Assembly (NCBI RefSeq): GCF_020215705.1
Contig: NZ_JAIWNB010000014.1
Coordinates: forward strand, 1 to 64,000
Origin: Nonomuraea aurantiaca
GTDB taxonomy: Bacteria; Actinomycetota; Actinomycetes; Streptosporangiales; Streptosporangiaceae
Reading direction: 5' to 3'
Length of the DNA: 64,000 nt
The position numbers were made by a program, and so were the translations under genes. The notes under the pieces were generated by a model. That model saw only the letters and a program-made list of their open reading frames with translations, was not told where the DNA came from and searched no databases. Of this stretch, positions 17,219-25,455 are shown in pieces. The number at the start of each line of letters is the position of its first letter. The first letter of the stretch is position 1.

Positions 17219-18673
17219 GTGGACGAGCCAGGAATAGTGATCATCGGTTCGGGCTTCGCCGGGATCGGCATGGCCATCAAGCTCAAGGCCGCCGGCTACC
17301 ACGACTTCGTCATCCTGGAGAAGGCCGCCGACCTGGGCGGCACCTGGCGCGACAACACCTATCCCGGCTGCGCGTGCGACGTGCCGTCGCCCATGTACTC
17401 CTACTCGTTCGACCTCAATCCCGGCTGGTCACGGATGTTCTCCCCGCAGGAGGAGATCTGGGACTACCTGCGGGCGTGCGGCGAGAAGCACGGCATCACC
17501 CCGCATTTCCGGTACGGCAAGCGGGTCGTCGCGCTGGAGTACGACGACCTCGACCGCCGGTGGGCGGTGACCACGGACGACGGCGAGACCCTGCGGACGA
17601 ATGCCGTGGTGTCGGGCATCGGCGCCCTACACATCCCGTCATTTCCCGAAATTTCGGGACGCGAGGTATTTGCGGGGGCGGCCTTCCACTCCGCCGAGTG
17701 GGACCACTCGGTCGATCTGACCGGCAAGCGCGTCGCGGTCATCGGCACCGGGGCCTCGGCCATCCAGTTCGTGCCGCGGATCGCGGAACGCGCGGCGCGG
17801 CTCACCGTGTTCCAGCGCACACCGCCCTGGATCCATCCCAAGCCGGACTTCGGCTTCTCGCCCCGGACGCAGCGGCTCATGCGGCTGCCGGGCGCCGCCA
17901 GGACGGTCCGCAACGCCATCTACTGGCTGCTGGAGACCAGGGCGCTGGGCTTCACCGTCGACCCGAAGCTGATGAAGGCGTCCGAGAAACTGGCGCTCAA
18001 GCACCTGAAGAGCCAGATCCCCGACCCGGACCTGCGCGAGCGGCTGACGCCCGACTACACGATCGGCTGCAAGCGCATCCTGCTGTCCAGCGACTACTAT
18101 CCGGCGCTGACCCGGCCGAACGTCTCGCTGGTCACCGACGGCATCGCCGAGATCAGGGAGCACTCGATCGTCGACGCCGCCGGGGTCGAGCACGAGGTGG
18201 ACGTGATCGTCTACGGCACCGGGTTCAAGGTGACCGAGGCGCTCCAGCGGCAGCGGATCGTGGGCCGCGACGGGCTGAAGATCCAGGACGCCTGGCAGGA
18301 CGGCATCGAGACCTACTACGGCATCTGCACCGCCGGGTTCCCGAACCTGTTCTTCCTCCTCGGGCCGAACACCGGCCTCGGCCACAACTCGGTCGTGTTC
18401 ATGATCGAGTCGCAGGTCCGCTACGTGATGGACTGCCTGCGGCTGCTCTCCAAGACCCAGGCCAGGGCCATCGACGTCAAGCCGGGACGGCAGCGGGCGT
18501 TCAACCGGCGGCTGCGGGAACGGCTCGACCCGCTGGTGTGGAACGCGGGCGGCTGCCGGTCCTGGTACCTGGACGAGCACGGGGTGAACCGGACGCTCTG
18601 GCCGGGCTTCACCTTCGAGTACTGGGCGCGTACCCGGAAGATGAAGCCCGGCGCGTACGAACTGATCTACTGA
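17219..18673 (+). CDS. Baeyer-Villiger-type flavin monooxygenase
   Basis: A 484-residue class B flavoprotein monooxygenase. It has the FAD-binding GxGxxG at the N-terminus (IIGSGFAGIG), the NTYPGCACDVPS segment typical of Baeyer-Villiger enzymes, the fingerprint FxGxxxHxxxWD (FAGAAFHSAEWD, near residue 155) and the NADPH-binding GTGASA motif. Members oxidise ketones to esters or lactones, or hydroxylate heteroatoms, using NADPH and O2; the substrate cannot be read from sequence. The GTG start follows GGAGGAG. Two palindromes upstream suggest substrate-inducible control. It converges on the gamma-glutamyltransferase gene with only four bases between stops. Confidence 0.92.
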   Translation: MDEPGIVIIGSGFAGIGMAIKLKAAGYHDFVILEKAADLGGTWRDNTYPGCACDVPSPMYSYSFDLNPGWSRMFSPQEEIWDYLRACGEKHGITPHFRYGKRVVALEYDDLDRRWAVTTDDGETLRTNAVVSGIGALHIPSFPEISGREVFAGAAFHSAEWDHSVDLTGKRVAVIGTGASAIQFVPRIAERAARLTVFQRTPPWIHPKPDFGFSPRTQRLMRLPGAARTVRNAIYWLLETRALGFTVDPKLMKASEKLALKHLKSQIPDPDLRERLTPDYTIGCKRILLSSDYYPALTRPNVSLVTDGIAEIREHSIVDAAGVEHEVDVIVYGTGFKVTEALQRQRIVGRDGLKIQDAWQDGIETYYGICTAGFPNLFFLLGPNTGLGHNSVVFMIESQVRYVMDCLRLLSKTQARAIDVKPGRQRAFNRRLRERLDPLVWNAGGCRSWYLDEHGVNRTLWPGFTFEYWARTRKMKPGAYELIY

Positions 18674-18677
18674 TCCT

Positions 18678-20411
18678 CTAGCCGGGTCGCACCACCAGGG
18701 CGCTGCCGCCGCCCCGCCGGACCGGCTCGGCGACCGCCTGCACCTTGCCCCGGCCCAGGAACTCCAGCGCGGTGGCCGCGCCGATCTCCGTGGTCAGCGC
18801 GAGCTTGTGCCCGCGCGCCTCCAGCTCGGCCCGGTACCTGTCGAGGAAGGCCTGCTCGGCCAGCGTCTGCTCGGTGTTGCGTTGCGTGGCCCGTGGCGCG
18901 GCGACCGCCTCGGGCAGGCTCATGCCCAGCTCGTACCGGTTGACCAGGATCTGCAGCACGGTCGTGATGATCGTCGAGCCGCCCGGCGAGCCGGCCGCCA
19001 GCACCGGCCGGCCGTGGGCGAACACCAGGGTCGGCGCCATCGACGAGCGCGGGCGCTTGCCGGGGGCGGGCAGGTTCGGGTCGCCGGGGGCGGGGCCGAA
19101 GGTGAAGTCCGTGAGCTCGTTGTTGAGCAGCACGCCGCGCCCCGGGACCACGATGCCGTTGCCGCCGGTCGACTCGATCGTCAGGTTGTAGGCGACCACG
19201 TTGCCCCACCGGTCGGTGATGGTCATGTGGGTCGTCTCGGGGCCTTCGTCGGTGGTCGCCGTGGCCGTGCCCGCCGGGGTGGCGCACGCCTCATAGCTGC
19301 CATCGGGGTTGCCGGGGGGAGCGGGGTTGGGCATCGCCTTGTCGCCGATCAGGCAGGCGCGTTCCTTGGCGAAGCCGTCGGACAGCAGCTCCTTGAGCGG
19401 CACGTTCGGGATGTCGCCGACGTACTTGTTGCGGTCGGCGAAGGCCAGGCGGGAGGCCTCCAGATATTCGTGCAGGCCCGCGCTCGGCAGGGACTCCAGG
19501 ATGTTGAGCGCCTCGCCGACGGTCGAGCCGCCGGAGGAGGGGGGCGCCATGCCGTACACCTGCATGCCGTTGTAGTCCACGCGCGTGGGGTCGCGCTGGA
19601 GCACCCGGTAGGCGCGCAGGTCGGACAGCTCCATCAGGCCCGGCCGTACGTTGCGGGTGGCGCCTGGGGTGACGGGCGGCTGCTTGACCGTGGCGACGAT
19701 CTCCCTGCCGAGCTGCCCGTCGTACAGCCAGCCGATTCCGCGTTTTCCCAGCTCGCGGTAGGTGGCGGCGAGTTCGGGGTTCTTGAAGACGGACCCGACG
19801 GGCGGCGGGGCGCCGTTCGGGAGGTAGAGCTTGGCGGTGGAGGTGATGTCCTTGAAGCGGTCGGCGTTCGCGGCGGTCTGGTCGTGGAAGGTCTGGTCGA
19901 CGACGAAGCCCTTGGACGCCACCTCGATGGCGGGCTGGAGCGCCTGCTTGAGCGAGAGCGTGCCGTACTTCCGCAGGGCCACCTCCCACTGCGCGAGCGT
20001 GCCGGGGATGCCGGCCGACAAGCCGCTGGTGACGCCCTCGTCGAACGGGATGCCCTCCAGCGTGGTGGCGGTCATGGCCCGCGGGGCGGTCTCGCGGCCG
20101 TCCAGCGTGACCACCCGGCGGCTGCGGGCGTCGTAGTAGACCATGAAGCCGCCCCCGGCCAGGCCCGCGGAGTAGGGCTCGGTCACGCCGAGCACCGCAC
20201 CGGCGGCGACGGCGGCGTCTATGGCGTTGCCGCCCTGCTTGAGTACGGCGATGGCGGCCTTGCTGGCGTCGAAGTCCACCGTGGCGACCGCACCGCCGTA
20301 CCCCTCGGCGACGGGGGCCTTCTGCTGCGATGTGGAAGGGGCGGCCAGCGCTGGGGTGGAGGCCAGCGAGATGAGAATTGCTGCTGCTGCAGGAACGATC
20401 ACTCGGCGCAT
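18678..20411 (-). CDS. ggt: Gamma-glutamyltransferase
   Basis: A 577-residue gamma-glutamyltransferase precursor with a signal peptide (MRRVIVPAAAAILISLAS, cleavage near ALA-AP), so exported. These enzymes self-cleave at a catalytic Thr to form two subunits; the Thr lies in the TTHMTITDRWGN segment (near residue 390). Other family features are GGNAIDAAVAA, GLAGGGFMVYYD, the MAPPSSGGSTVGEALN stretch and the C-terminal GSPGGSTIITTVLQ oxyanion-hole motif. It hydrolyses or transfers the gamma-glutamyl group of glutathione-like peptides. The ATG at 20409-20411 was chosen because it begins the signal peptide. It diverges from the two-component kinase gene at 20505. Confidence 0.94.
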   Translation of the reverse strand: MRRVIVPAAAAILISLASTPALAAPSTSQQKAPVAEGYGGAVATVDFDASKAAIAVLKQGGNAIDAAVAAGAVLGVTEPYSAGLAGGGFMVYYDARSRRVVTLDGRETAPRAMTATTLEGIPFDEGVTSGLSAGIPGTLAQWEVALRKYGTLSLKQALQPAIEVASKGFVVDQTFHDQTAANADRFKDITSTAKLYLPNGAPPPVGSVFKNPELAATYRELGKRGIGWLYDGQLGREIVATVKQPPVTPGATRNVRPGLMELSDLRAYRVLQRDPTRVDYNGMQVYGMAPPSSGGSTVGEALNILESLPSAGLHEYLEASRLAFADRNKYVGDIPNVPLKELLSDGFAKERACLIGDKAMPNPAPPGNPDGSYEACATPAGTATATTDEGPETTHMTITDRWGNVVAYNLTIESTGGNGIVVPGRGVLLNNELTDFTFGPAPGDPNLPAPGKRPRSSMAPTLVFAHGRPVLAAGSPGGSTIITTVLQILVNRYELGMSLPEAVAAPRATQRNTEQTLAEQAFLDRYRAELEARGHKLALTTEIGAATALEFLGRGKVQAVAEPVRRGGGSALVVRPG

Positions 20412-20504
20412 GTGTCCACGATGGCCCAGGTACGCCCATCGTGGTAGGGCCCCCTGCGGCGCGAGGATGATGCGCAGGTCAAGCGGGTGGCCTAGCGTTG
20501 GGGG

Positions 20505-21617
20505 GTGCGAAAGAAGCCGGGAAACGACGTCTACGTCGCTTTGGTCGTCGCGGTGATCCAGGTGGTGCTGTCGCAGGGGGCGGCCTGGGGGCAGCGGGAG
20601 TTCAGGGCGCCGCTGGATTCGCTGGCGTACGTGTTGCTGCTGGTGGGGCCGGTGGCGATCGTGGCCCGCCGGAAATTTCCCGTTCTTTCGACCATCGTCA
20701 CGCTTTTGGCGACATATGCGTATGTGGTGGTTGGCTATCCGTATGGGCCGGTTTTCCTGGCGCCGGTGTACATGCTCGGGTCGCTCGTCGTCAGCGGGCG
20801 GCGGCTGGTCGCGTGGATCCTCTCGGGGGTCACGCTCGCCGTTTTCCTGATTTATGCCTCTTTGGGGGCCAACCAGACCCTTTGGATCTTCCACACGCTG
20901 GCGATCACCGCGTTCATCCTGCTGTTCATGGTGATCGCCGAGCTGGTCAGGATCCGCAGGGAGCGGCGCGCCGAGCACCAACGGGTCGTCGAGGAGGAGT
21001 CGAGGCGCCAGGCCAGCGAGGAGCGGCTGACGATGGCGCAGGAACTGCACGACGTGCTGGCGCACAACATCTCGCTGATCCACGTCCAGGCGTCGACCGC
21101 CCTGCATCTCATGGACGATCAGCCCGAGCAGGCCCGTACCGCCCTGACCACCATCAAGTCGGCCTCCAAGGAGGTTCTCGGCGAGATGCGGTCAGTCCTC
21201 AACGTCCTGCGCGAAGGCGCCCCCCGCTCCCCCACGGCCGGGCTCGACCGCCTCGACGAACTCGTGTCGCGCTCCGGCCTGAACGTGACACTCAAACGCG
21301 TCGGCTCCCGGCCGCTGCCGCCGCAGCTCGAACGGGCCGCGTACCGGATCATCCAGGAAGCCCTCACGAACGCCGCCCGCCACGCGCCCGGCTCCCGGGT
21401 GACGGTCCGGCTCGAGTACGGCACAGGCGCGCTGCGCATCCTGGTCACGGACACCGGCGCGACGACGCCGGCCGTACTGACCGAGGAAGGCAGCGGCAAC
21501 GGCATCCCCGGCATGCGCGAACGCGCCTCAGCCCTCGGCGGCACCCTGACCGCCGGCCCGGTGGGCAACGGCTTCCAGGTCGAGGCCGCACTGCCCCTCC
21601 CCGAGGAGACCTCATGA
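20505..21617 (+). CDS. NarL-class sensor histidine kinase
   Basis: A 370-residue sensor kinase of the HisKA_3 type. The first 140 residues hold several membrane helices with little outside the membrane, so the signal is probably sensed within or at the membrane. The phospho-accepting His182 lies in MAQELHDVLAHNISLIHVQ; a HATPase domain follows (IIQEALTNAARHAPGS, DTGA, GNGIPGMRERA). The GTG start is assigned from the first helix. The last codons overlap the start of the response regulator (ATGA), a coupled pair. The genes around do not reveal the stimulus. Confidence 0.93.
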   Translation: MRKKPGNDVYVALVVAVIQVVLSQGAAWGQREFRAPLDSLAYVLLLVGPVAIVARRKFPVLSTIVTLLATYAYVVVGYPYGPVFLAPVYMLGSLVVSGRRLVAWILSGVTLAVFLIYASLGANQTLWIFHTLAITAFILLFMVIAELVRIRRERRAEHQRVVEEESRRQASEERLTMAQELHDVLAHNISLIHVQASTALHLMDDQPEQARTALTTIKSASKEVLGEMRSVLNVLREGAPRSPTAGLDRLDELVSRSGLNVTLKRVGSRPLPPQLERAAYRIIQEALTNAARHAPGSRVTVRLEYGTGALRILVTDTGATTPAVLTEEGSGNGIPGMRERASALGGTLTAGPVGNGFQVEAALPLPEETS

Positions 21618-22264
21618 TCAAGCTCGTACTGGCCGACGACCAGGCTCTCGTCCGGGCGGGCTTCAAGGCCCTGCTCGACGCCCAGCCCGACATGACGGTG
21701 GTCGCGGAGGCCGCCGACGGCGCCGAGGCGGTGCGTCTGTCACGCGAGCACGAGCCGGACGTGGTGCTCATGGACATCCGCATGCCCGGCACCGACGGCC
21801 TGGCCGCCACCCGCCAGATGCCACCGGGCCCGCGCGTCATCATCCTGACCACGTTCGAACTGGACGAGTACGTCTTCGAGGCCCTGCGCGGCGGCGCCAG
21901 CGGCTTCCTCGTCAAGGACACGGAGCCGGCGGAGCTCATCCAGGCGGTCCGCGTGGTCGCGGCCGGCGAAGCCCTCCTGTCCCCCAGCGTCACCCGCCGC
22001 CTGATCGCCGAGTACGCCACCCGCGCCAAGGAACCCTCGGCCGCCAACCACCACCTGGACCAACTGACGGACCGCGAACGCGAGGTCCTGTCACTGGTGG
22101 GCACCGGCAAGACGAACGACGAGATCGCCGCGGACCTCTTCATGTCCCCCGCCACGGCGAAGACACATGTCAGCCGAGCCATGATGAAACTCCACGCCCG
22201 CGACCGCGCCCAACTCGTCGTCATCGCCTACGAATCCGGCCTGGTGAAACCCGGCTGGCTATAG
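21614..22264 (+). CDS. NarL/FixJ-type response regulator
   Basis: A 216-residue response regulator with a CheY-like receiver (LVLADDQALVRAGF; phosphorylation Asp in VVLMDIRMPG; Lys in GFLVKDTEP) and a C-terminal LuxR helix-turn-helix (LTDREREVLSLVGTGKTNDE). It is translationally coupled to the kinase upstream. It is followed immediately by a dispersed repeat containing a strong hairpin that probably ends the operon. Confidence 0.95.
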   Translation: MIKLVLADDQALVRAGFKALLDAQPDMTVVAEAADGAEAVRLSREHEPDVVLMDIRMPGTDGLAATRQMPPGPRVIILTTFELDEYVFEALRGGASGFLVKDTEPAELIQAVRVVAAGEALLSPSVTRRLIAEYATRAKEPSAANHHLDQLTDREREVLSLVGTGKTNDEIAADLFMSPATAKTHVSRAMMKLHARDRAQLVVIAYESGLVKPGWL

Positions 22265-22420
22265 ACAAGCATGGCCTTCGCCTTGTTGGGCGCTTCGCGC
22301 GATGGGGCTCAGACTGTGTTAAGTGGGGGGCTCAGCGCCCCCCACACCCCCACAAAAGCATGGTCCTCGCTTCGCTCGGGCGCCCTCCCAAGCCGCTTCG
22401 CCTGGGCTACCGCCCCTTAG
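22265..22420 (+). repeat. Dispersed 3'-end repeat, copy 1
   Basis: Starting right after the response-regulator stop, this non-coding stretch (CAAGCATGGCCTTCGCC, then GGGCGCTTCGCGC, CTCAGACTGTGT, a GC hairpin, and a CTCCC/CCGCTT/GCCTGG block) matches, in inverted orientation, the segment at 44411-44555, which also begins right after a stop codon. Blocks are nearly identical and in the same order; the hairpin arms differ in sequence but keep pairing. It looks like a mobile or conserved intergenic family that doubles as a terminator. Boundaries are approximate. Confidence 0.65.
22323..22345 (+). terminator. Hairpin inside the dispersed repeat
   Basis: GTGGGGGGC (22323-22331) pairs with GCCCCCCAC (22337-22345) across a five-base loop, 58 bp after the response-regulator stop. 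There is no T run, which is common for actinomycete terminators. Confidence 0.6.
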
Positions 22421-22692
22421 CCGGGTCCAGAGCCGAAACGTTCTCAGGGGATGGGACACTGCGGGCTCGACGGGGCCGCGGGCCGAGGGCATCCCAGGGG
22501 TGTGAGTGACGAACGCGACCCTCGATGATCGTTGGTTGTCTACGCCAGTCGATCACGAACAGGGGCTGCATTCGCGCGCCATCATCCCCGATCGACGTGC
22601 TCATCTGCCACCTGGAGCACATCACCGTCCGACCCACTCACATGGCTCCGAATGGCCGGACACGAGTGACAAGCCGATGGCAGACTGTGACC
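22421..22692. other. Intergenic, no gene seen
   Basis: Between the repeat and the ATPase gene. Several frames are open but none has a ribosome-binding site or recognisable protein. The frame of the ATPase itself extends upstream to about 22525, but this part is compositionally unlike the rest. Confidence 0.4.
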
Positions 22693-24291
22693 ATGCGGCC
22701 ACCCCGAGCGAGATACTTCAACATCACCGGCCCGTGCGACCCGCGAGGCCATTACATGCTGCCCCCCACGCTACGGCTCCCCGAGGCACGCGAGCTCATC
22801 GAGATGGATCGCTATTTCGTGCTGCACGCGCCCCGGCAGACCGGCAAGACGACCGCGCTGCGCACCCTGGCCTCCGAGCTGACCGCCGAGGGCGACATCG
22901 CGGCTCTGATGTTCTCCTGCGAGCGCGCCAAATCGGCCGGTGACGACTTCGCCCTCGCGGAATCACTTCTGCTGGACTCCCTCCGCGCGGCTGCGAAGCG
23001 GTCGGGCTGGCCCGCCGCGCTCCTGCCACCGGACCCATGGCCGCAACCCACACCGGGAAGCCGGTTCGTTGAGGCGCTGAGCGAGTGGTGCCGCCACTGC
23101 CCGCGCCGAATAGTGCTGTTCATGGATGAAATCGACGCCCTGCAGGGCAACAGCCTGGTCAGCATCCTCAGCCAGCTGCGCGACGGTCACAATGCACGGC
23201 CAGAGAACTATCCGTTCCCCGTCTCCGTGGTGCTGTGCGGGTTGCGCGACCTGCGGGACTACAAGGTCGCCTCGGGCGGCGAACCCGGCCGGTCCAACCC
23301 GGCCAGCCCGTTCAACATCGTCGCCAAGTCGCTGCGCCTGGGCGACTTCACCACCGACGAGATCGCCGAGCTGTACGACCAGCACACCCGGGCGACCGGC
23401 CAGGAGTTCACCAAGGACGCGGTGGACCGGGTCTTCGAGCTGACCCAGGGACAACCGTGGCTGGTCAACGCCCTCGCCAACGAAGTCATCATTGAGATGA
23501 AGGTGACCGGCACCATCACCACCGCCCAAGTGGAAGACGCCAAGGAGCGGCTGATCCGAGCGCGCGCCACCCATCTGGACACGCTCGTGGCCCGGCTGCA
23601 CGAGCCGCGGGTCAAGCGGGTGATGGAGCCTGTGCTGGCCGGGACCTTCCCCAACCTCGGCTCCACCTTCTCCGACGACCTGTCCTACGTCACCGATCTG
23701 GGCCTGGTCAAGCAGAAACCTCCGCTGAAGGTGGCGAACCCGATCTATCGGGAGGTCATCCTGCGGGTCCTGGGTGACCCCGCGGCACAGTACGTGACGG
23801 CCGACCCTCGCAGCTTCGTGCTGCCGGACGGCCGTTTCGACCTGCCGCGCCTCCTTGAGGAGTTCGTCGTGTTCTGGCGCCAGCACGGCGAAGTCCTCAT
23901 CCAACAAGAGGGCTACCACGAGGCCGCCTGCCAGATCATCCTCATGGCCTTCCTGCACCGCCTCGTCAACGGCGGAGGCCAGCTCGACCGCGAATACGCC
24001 GCAGGTACCAAACGCCTGGACGTGCTGGTCCGCTGGCCCTACACCGGCCCCGAAGGCGAACGACTGGTGCAACGGGAAGCCATGGAGCTGAAAGTCTGGC
24101 GCGCGAACGGAGACGACCCTAAGCCCGACGGCCTCGCCCAGCTCGACCGGTATCTGGACCGCCTCACCCTCACCACCGGCGTACTGGTGATCTTCGACCG
24201 GCGCCCCGAAGCCCCACCCTGGAAGGAACGAGGCGGATTCGAGCAGGCGACCACACCGTCCGGCCGCCAGGTCACCCTTCTGCGGGTTTGA
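22693..24291 (+). CDS. AAA-like ATPase with C-terminal PD-(D/E)XK-like domain
   Basis: A 532-residue protein. The N-terminal half is an AAA-like P-loop ATPase: Walker A in HAPRQTGKTTALRTLA (near residue 45), Walker B in RIVLFMDEIDAL (near 145), then a winged-helix-like region. The C-terminal 150 residues carry RLDVLV followed 20 residues later by EAMELKVWR, the D...ExK spacing of PD-(D/E)XK nuclease folds, as in ATPase-DUF1703-type proteins. Function is unknown; such proteins are found in accessory loci and some are suspected of DNA-targeting roles. The ATG at 22693 is chosen for where similarity begins; the ribosome-binding site is poor. It stands alone, flanked by a dispersed repeat and a transposase remnant. 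Confidence 0.8.
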   Translation: MRPPRARYFNITGPCDPRGHYMLPPTLRLPEARELIEMDRYFVLHAPRQTGKTTALRTLASELTAEGDIAALMFSCERAKSAGDDFALAESLLLDSLRAAAKRSGWPAALLPPDPWPQPTPGSRFVEALSEWCRHCPRRIVLFMDEIDALQGNSLVSILSQLRDGHNARPENYPFPVSVVLCGLRDLRDYKVASGGEPGRSNPASPFNIVAKSLRLGDFTTDEIAELYDQHTRATGQEFTKDAVDRVFELTQGQPWLVNALANEVIIEMKVTGTITTAQVEDAKERLIRARATHLDTLVARLHEPRVKRVMEPVLAGTFPNLGSTFSDDLSYVTDLGLVKQKPPLKVANPIYREVILRVLGDPAAQYVTADPRSFVLPDGRFDLPRLLEEFVVFWRQHGEVLIQQEGYHEAACQIILMAFLHRLVNGGGQLDREYAAGTKRLDVLVRWPYTGPEGERLVQREAMELKVWRANGDDPKPDGLAQLDRYLDRLTLTTGVLVIFDRRPEAPPWKERGGFEQATTPSGRQVTLLRV

Positions 24292-24327
24292 TGGGTGCAG
24301 CCGTATCTCAGGCCACCTGGTCATCGC

Positions 24328-24510
24328 CTAAGCCATGACCAGTCGATCACCAGAACAGTCGAGGAAGGCTGGCCGGCCGGTCTTGGTGTTGGTGACGATC
24401 GCTTGGTGACGCCAGCCGTCGCGCTCCTCGAACAGGGACAGCTGTGCTCCGGGCGCGGGCGCTCGCGGCGCACGATGACCCGCATCCCGGTGTGCCATTT
24501 GGACGCCAAA
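24328..24510 (-). mobile_element. IS1380-type transposase remnant
   Basis: Read on the minus strand, this stretch gives WHTGMRVIVRRERPRP in one frame and, after a shift near 24450-24457, GAQLSLFEERDGWRHQAIV and TNTKTGRPAFLD in the next. Joined, they match from memory the conserved C-terminal half of IS1380-family transposases. There is no start, no catalytic first half and no terminal repeats, so it is a dead fragment. It lies between the ATPase gene and a truncated membrane gene and may mark the insertion that broke the latter. Confidence 0.6.
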
Positions 24511-24569
24511 GCTAGGTTACGACGTCCCGGTATTCACTGACGATGTCGCGTCGTCGATCTATCCGTTTT

Positions 24570-24677
24570 TCAACGGTCCAGCGACCTTGTAACCGCCCTG
24601 AGCCCGTAGAAGATCGCAAGCGGGCCGGCGAGCTCCAGGGCCGCGACGGTTACCAGGCCGCGGTGCACCCCGCTCAC
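24570..24677 (-). pseudogene. Truncated VC0807-like membrane protein gene
   Basis: A GTG overlapping the stop of the TetR gene (GTGA, with GGAGGAG ideally placed before it) opens a reading frame of only 35 codons: VSGVHRGLVTVAALELAGPL followed by AIFYGLRAVTRSLDR and a stop. The hydrophobic LELAGPLAIFYGLRA segment is how VC0807/DUF3159-like membrane proteins begin, a family often coupled to TetR regulators. The rest of the protein is missing. The start signal, coupling and sequence indicate a real gene cut short, probably by the transposon whose remnant follows. Confidence 0.55.
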
Positions 24678-25312
24678 CGCTCCTCCGAAGTCCGCTGTGC
24701 AGCCTGTTGTACGGCCCGGACGAAGGTGTCGACGACGGTGCTGCGGTAGATGTCGAAGTCGAACGGGTGTTCGCCGCGCATCCGGGGGGCCGCCGCGTCG
24801 ATGACCGCGCGGATCATCACGGCCATCGATCGGGCATCGAAGTCGCCGAACTCGCCGCCGCGCTGTCCCTCCTCCAGCAGCATGACCAGCCCCTGGACGC
24901 TCGGCTCCTGGTAACCGGCGGTGGAGTACGGCTCACCGGCCTGATCGCGCAGATGGGGTCCGATCTCGGTCAGCGCGGCCAGGTCGGTGGGGTGCTGCCA
25001 GAGGAACTCCAGGTTCGACTCCAGGTAGGCCCGCAGTCGTCCGGAGGCGGTGGTCTGGGCCTTGACCCGCTCCAGGATGAGGGCAGCTCCCGTGTGGTAG
25101 ACGTCTTCGACGATCTGCCGGATGAGGTCCTGCTTGCCCGCGAAGTGGTAGGAGATCATGCGGGGGCTGCTGAGGCCGGCGCGCTCGGTGATCGTGGCGA
25201 AGGTGGCCCTGCCATAGCCGAGCTCGGCGATGGTCTCGATGGCCGCGCGGACGATCTGCGCCCGGCGTGTGGCGTTGGTGACGCTGTCGCGTGACTGCTT
25301 TTTTATCTGCAA
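24674..25312 (-). CDS. TetR family regulator
   Basis: A 212-residue TetR repressor with a standard helix-turn-helix (ATFATITERAGLSSPRMISYHF, residues about 36-57) and a helical ligand domain ending in AVIDAAAPRMRGEHPF. The best start is a TTG at 25310-25312, which lies inside a palindrome that is very probably its own operator. With no ribosome-binding site upstream, the message may be leaderless. It is coupled by a GTGA overlap to a membrane protein gene that is truncated, so its original target may be gone. Confidence 0.88.
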   Translation of the reverse strand: MQIKKQSRDSVTNATRRAQIVRAAIETIAELGYGRATFATITERAGLSSPRMISYHFAGKQDLIRQIVEDVYHTGAALILERVKAQTTASGRLRAYLESNLEFLWQHPTDLAALTEIGPHLRDQAGEPYSTAGYQEPSVQGLVMLLEEGQRGGEFGDFDARSMAVMIRAVIDAAAPRMRGEHPFDFDIYRSTVVDTFVRAVQQAAQRTSEER

Positions 25313-25320
25313 AGATAAAA
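25301..25320. promoter_or_regulatory. TetR autoregulatory operator
   Basis: TTTTATCTGCAAAGATAAAA: 8-bp perfect arms around GCAA, covering the TTG start codon of the TetR gene. A further AGATAAAA lies at 25331-25338, 18 bp away in direct orientation. Binding here would block transcription of the repressor gene itself. Confidence 0.65.
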
Positions 25321-25455
25321 TGGTACAGCTAGATAAAAGACTGTCGAGCGCGTCGAGTGCCGCGTCTGGCCGGTGCGAGCCGAATGGCCACCCCCTGGGA
25401 GGAGCTCAAGGCAGAGGCCGCCGACCGCTGACTCCGCGGGTCCGGGCGGACCGCT

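Noticed and set aside
22421..22692. Possible transposase fragment upstream of the ATPase gene
   Set aside because: Minus-strand frames contain a few suggestive residues, but nothing matches a known transposase motif.
24511..24569. Terminal inverted repeats for the IS1380 remnant
   Set aside because: No matching ends found on either side of the remnant; only the coding fragment is reported.
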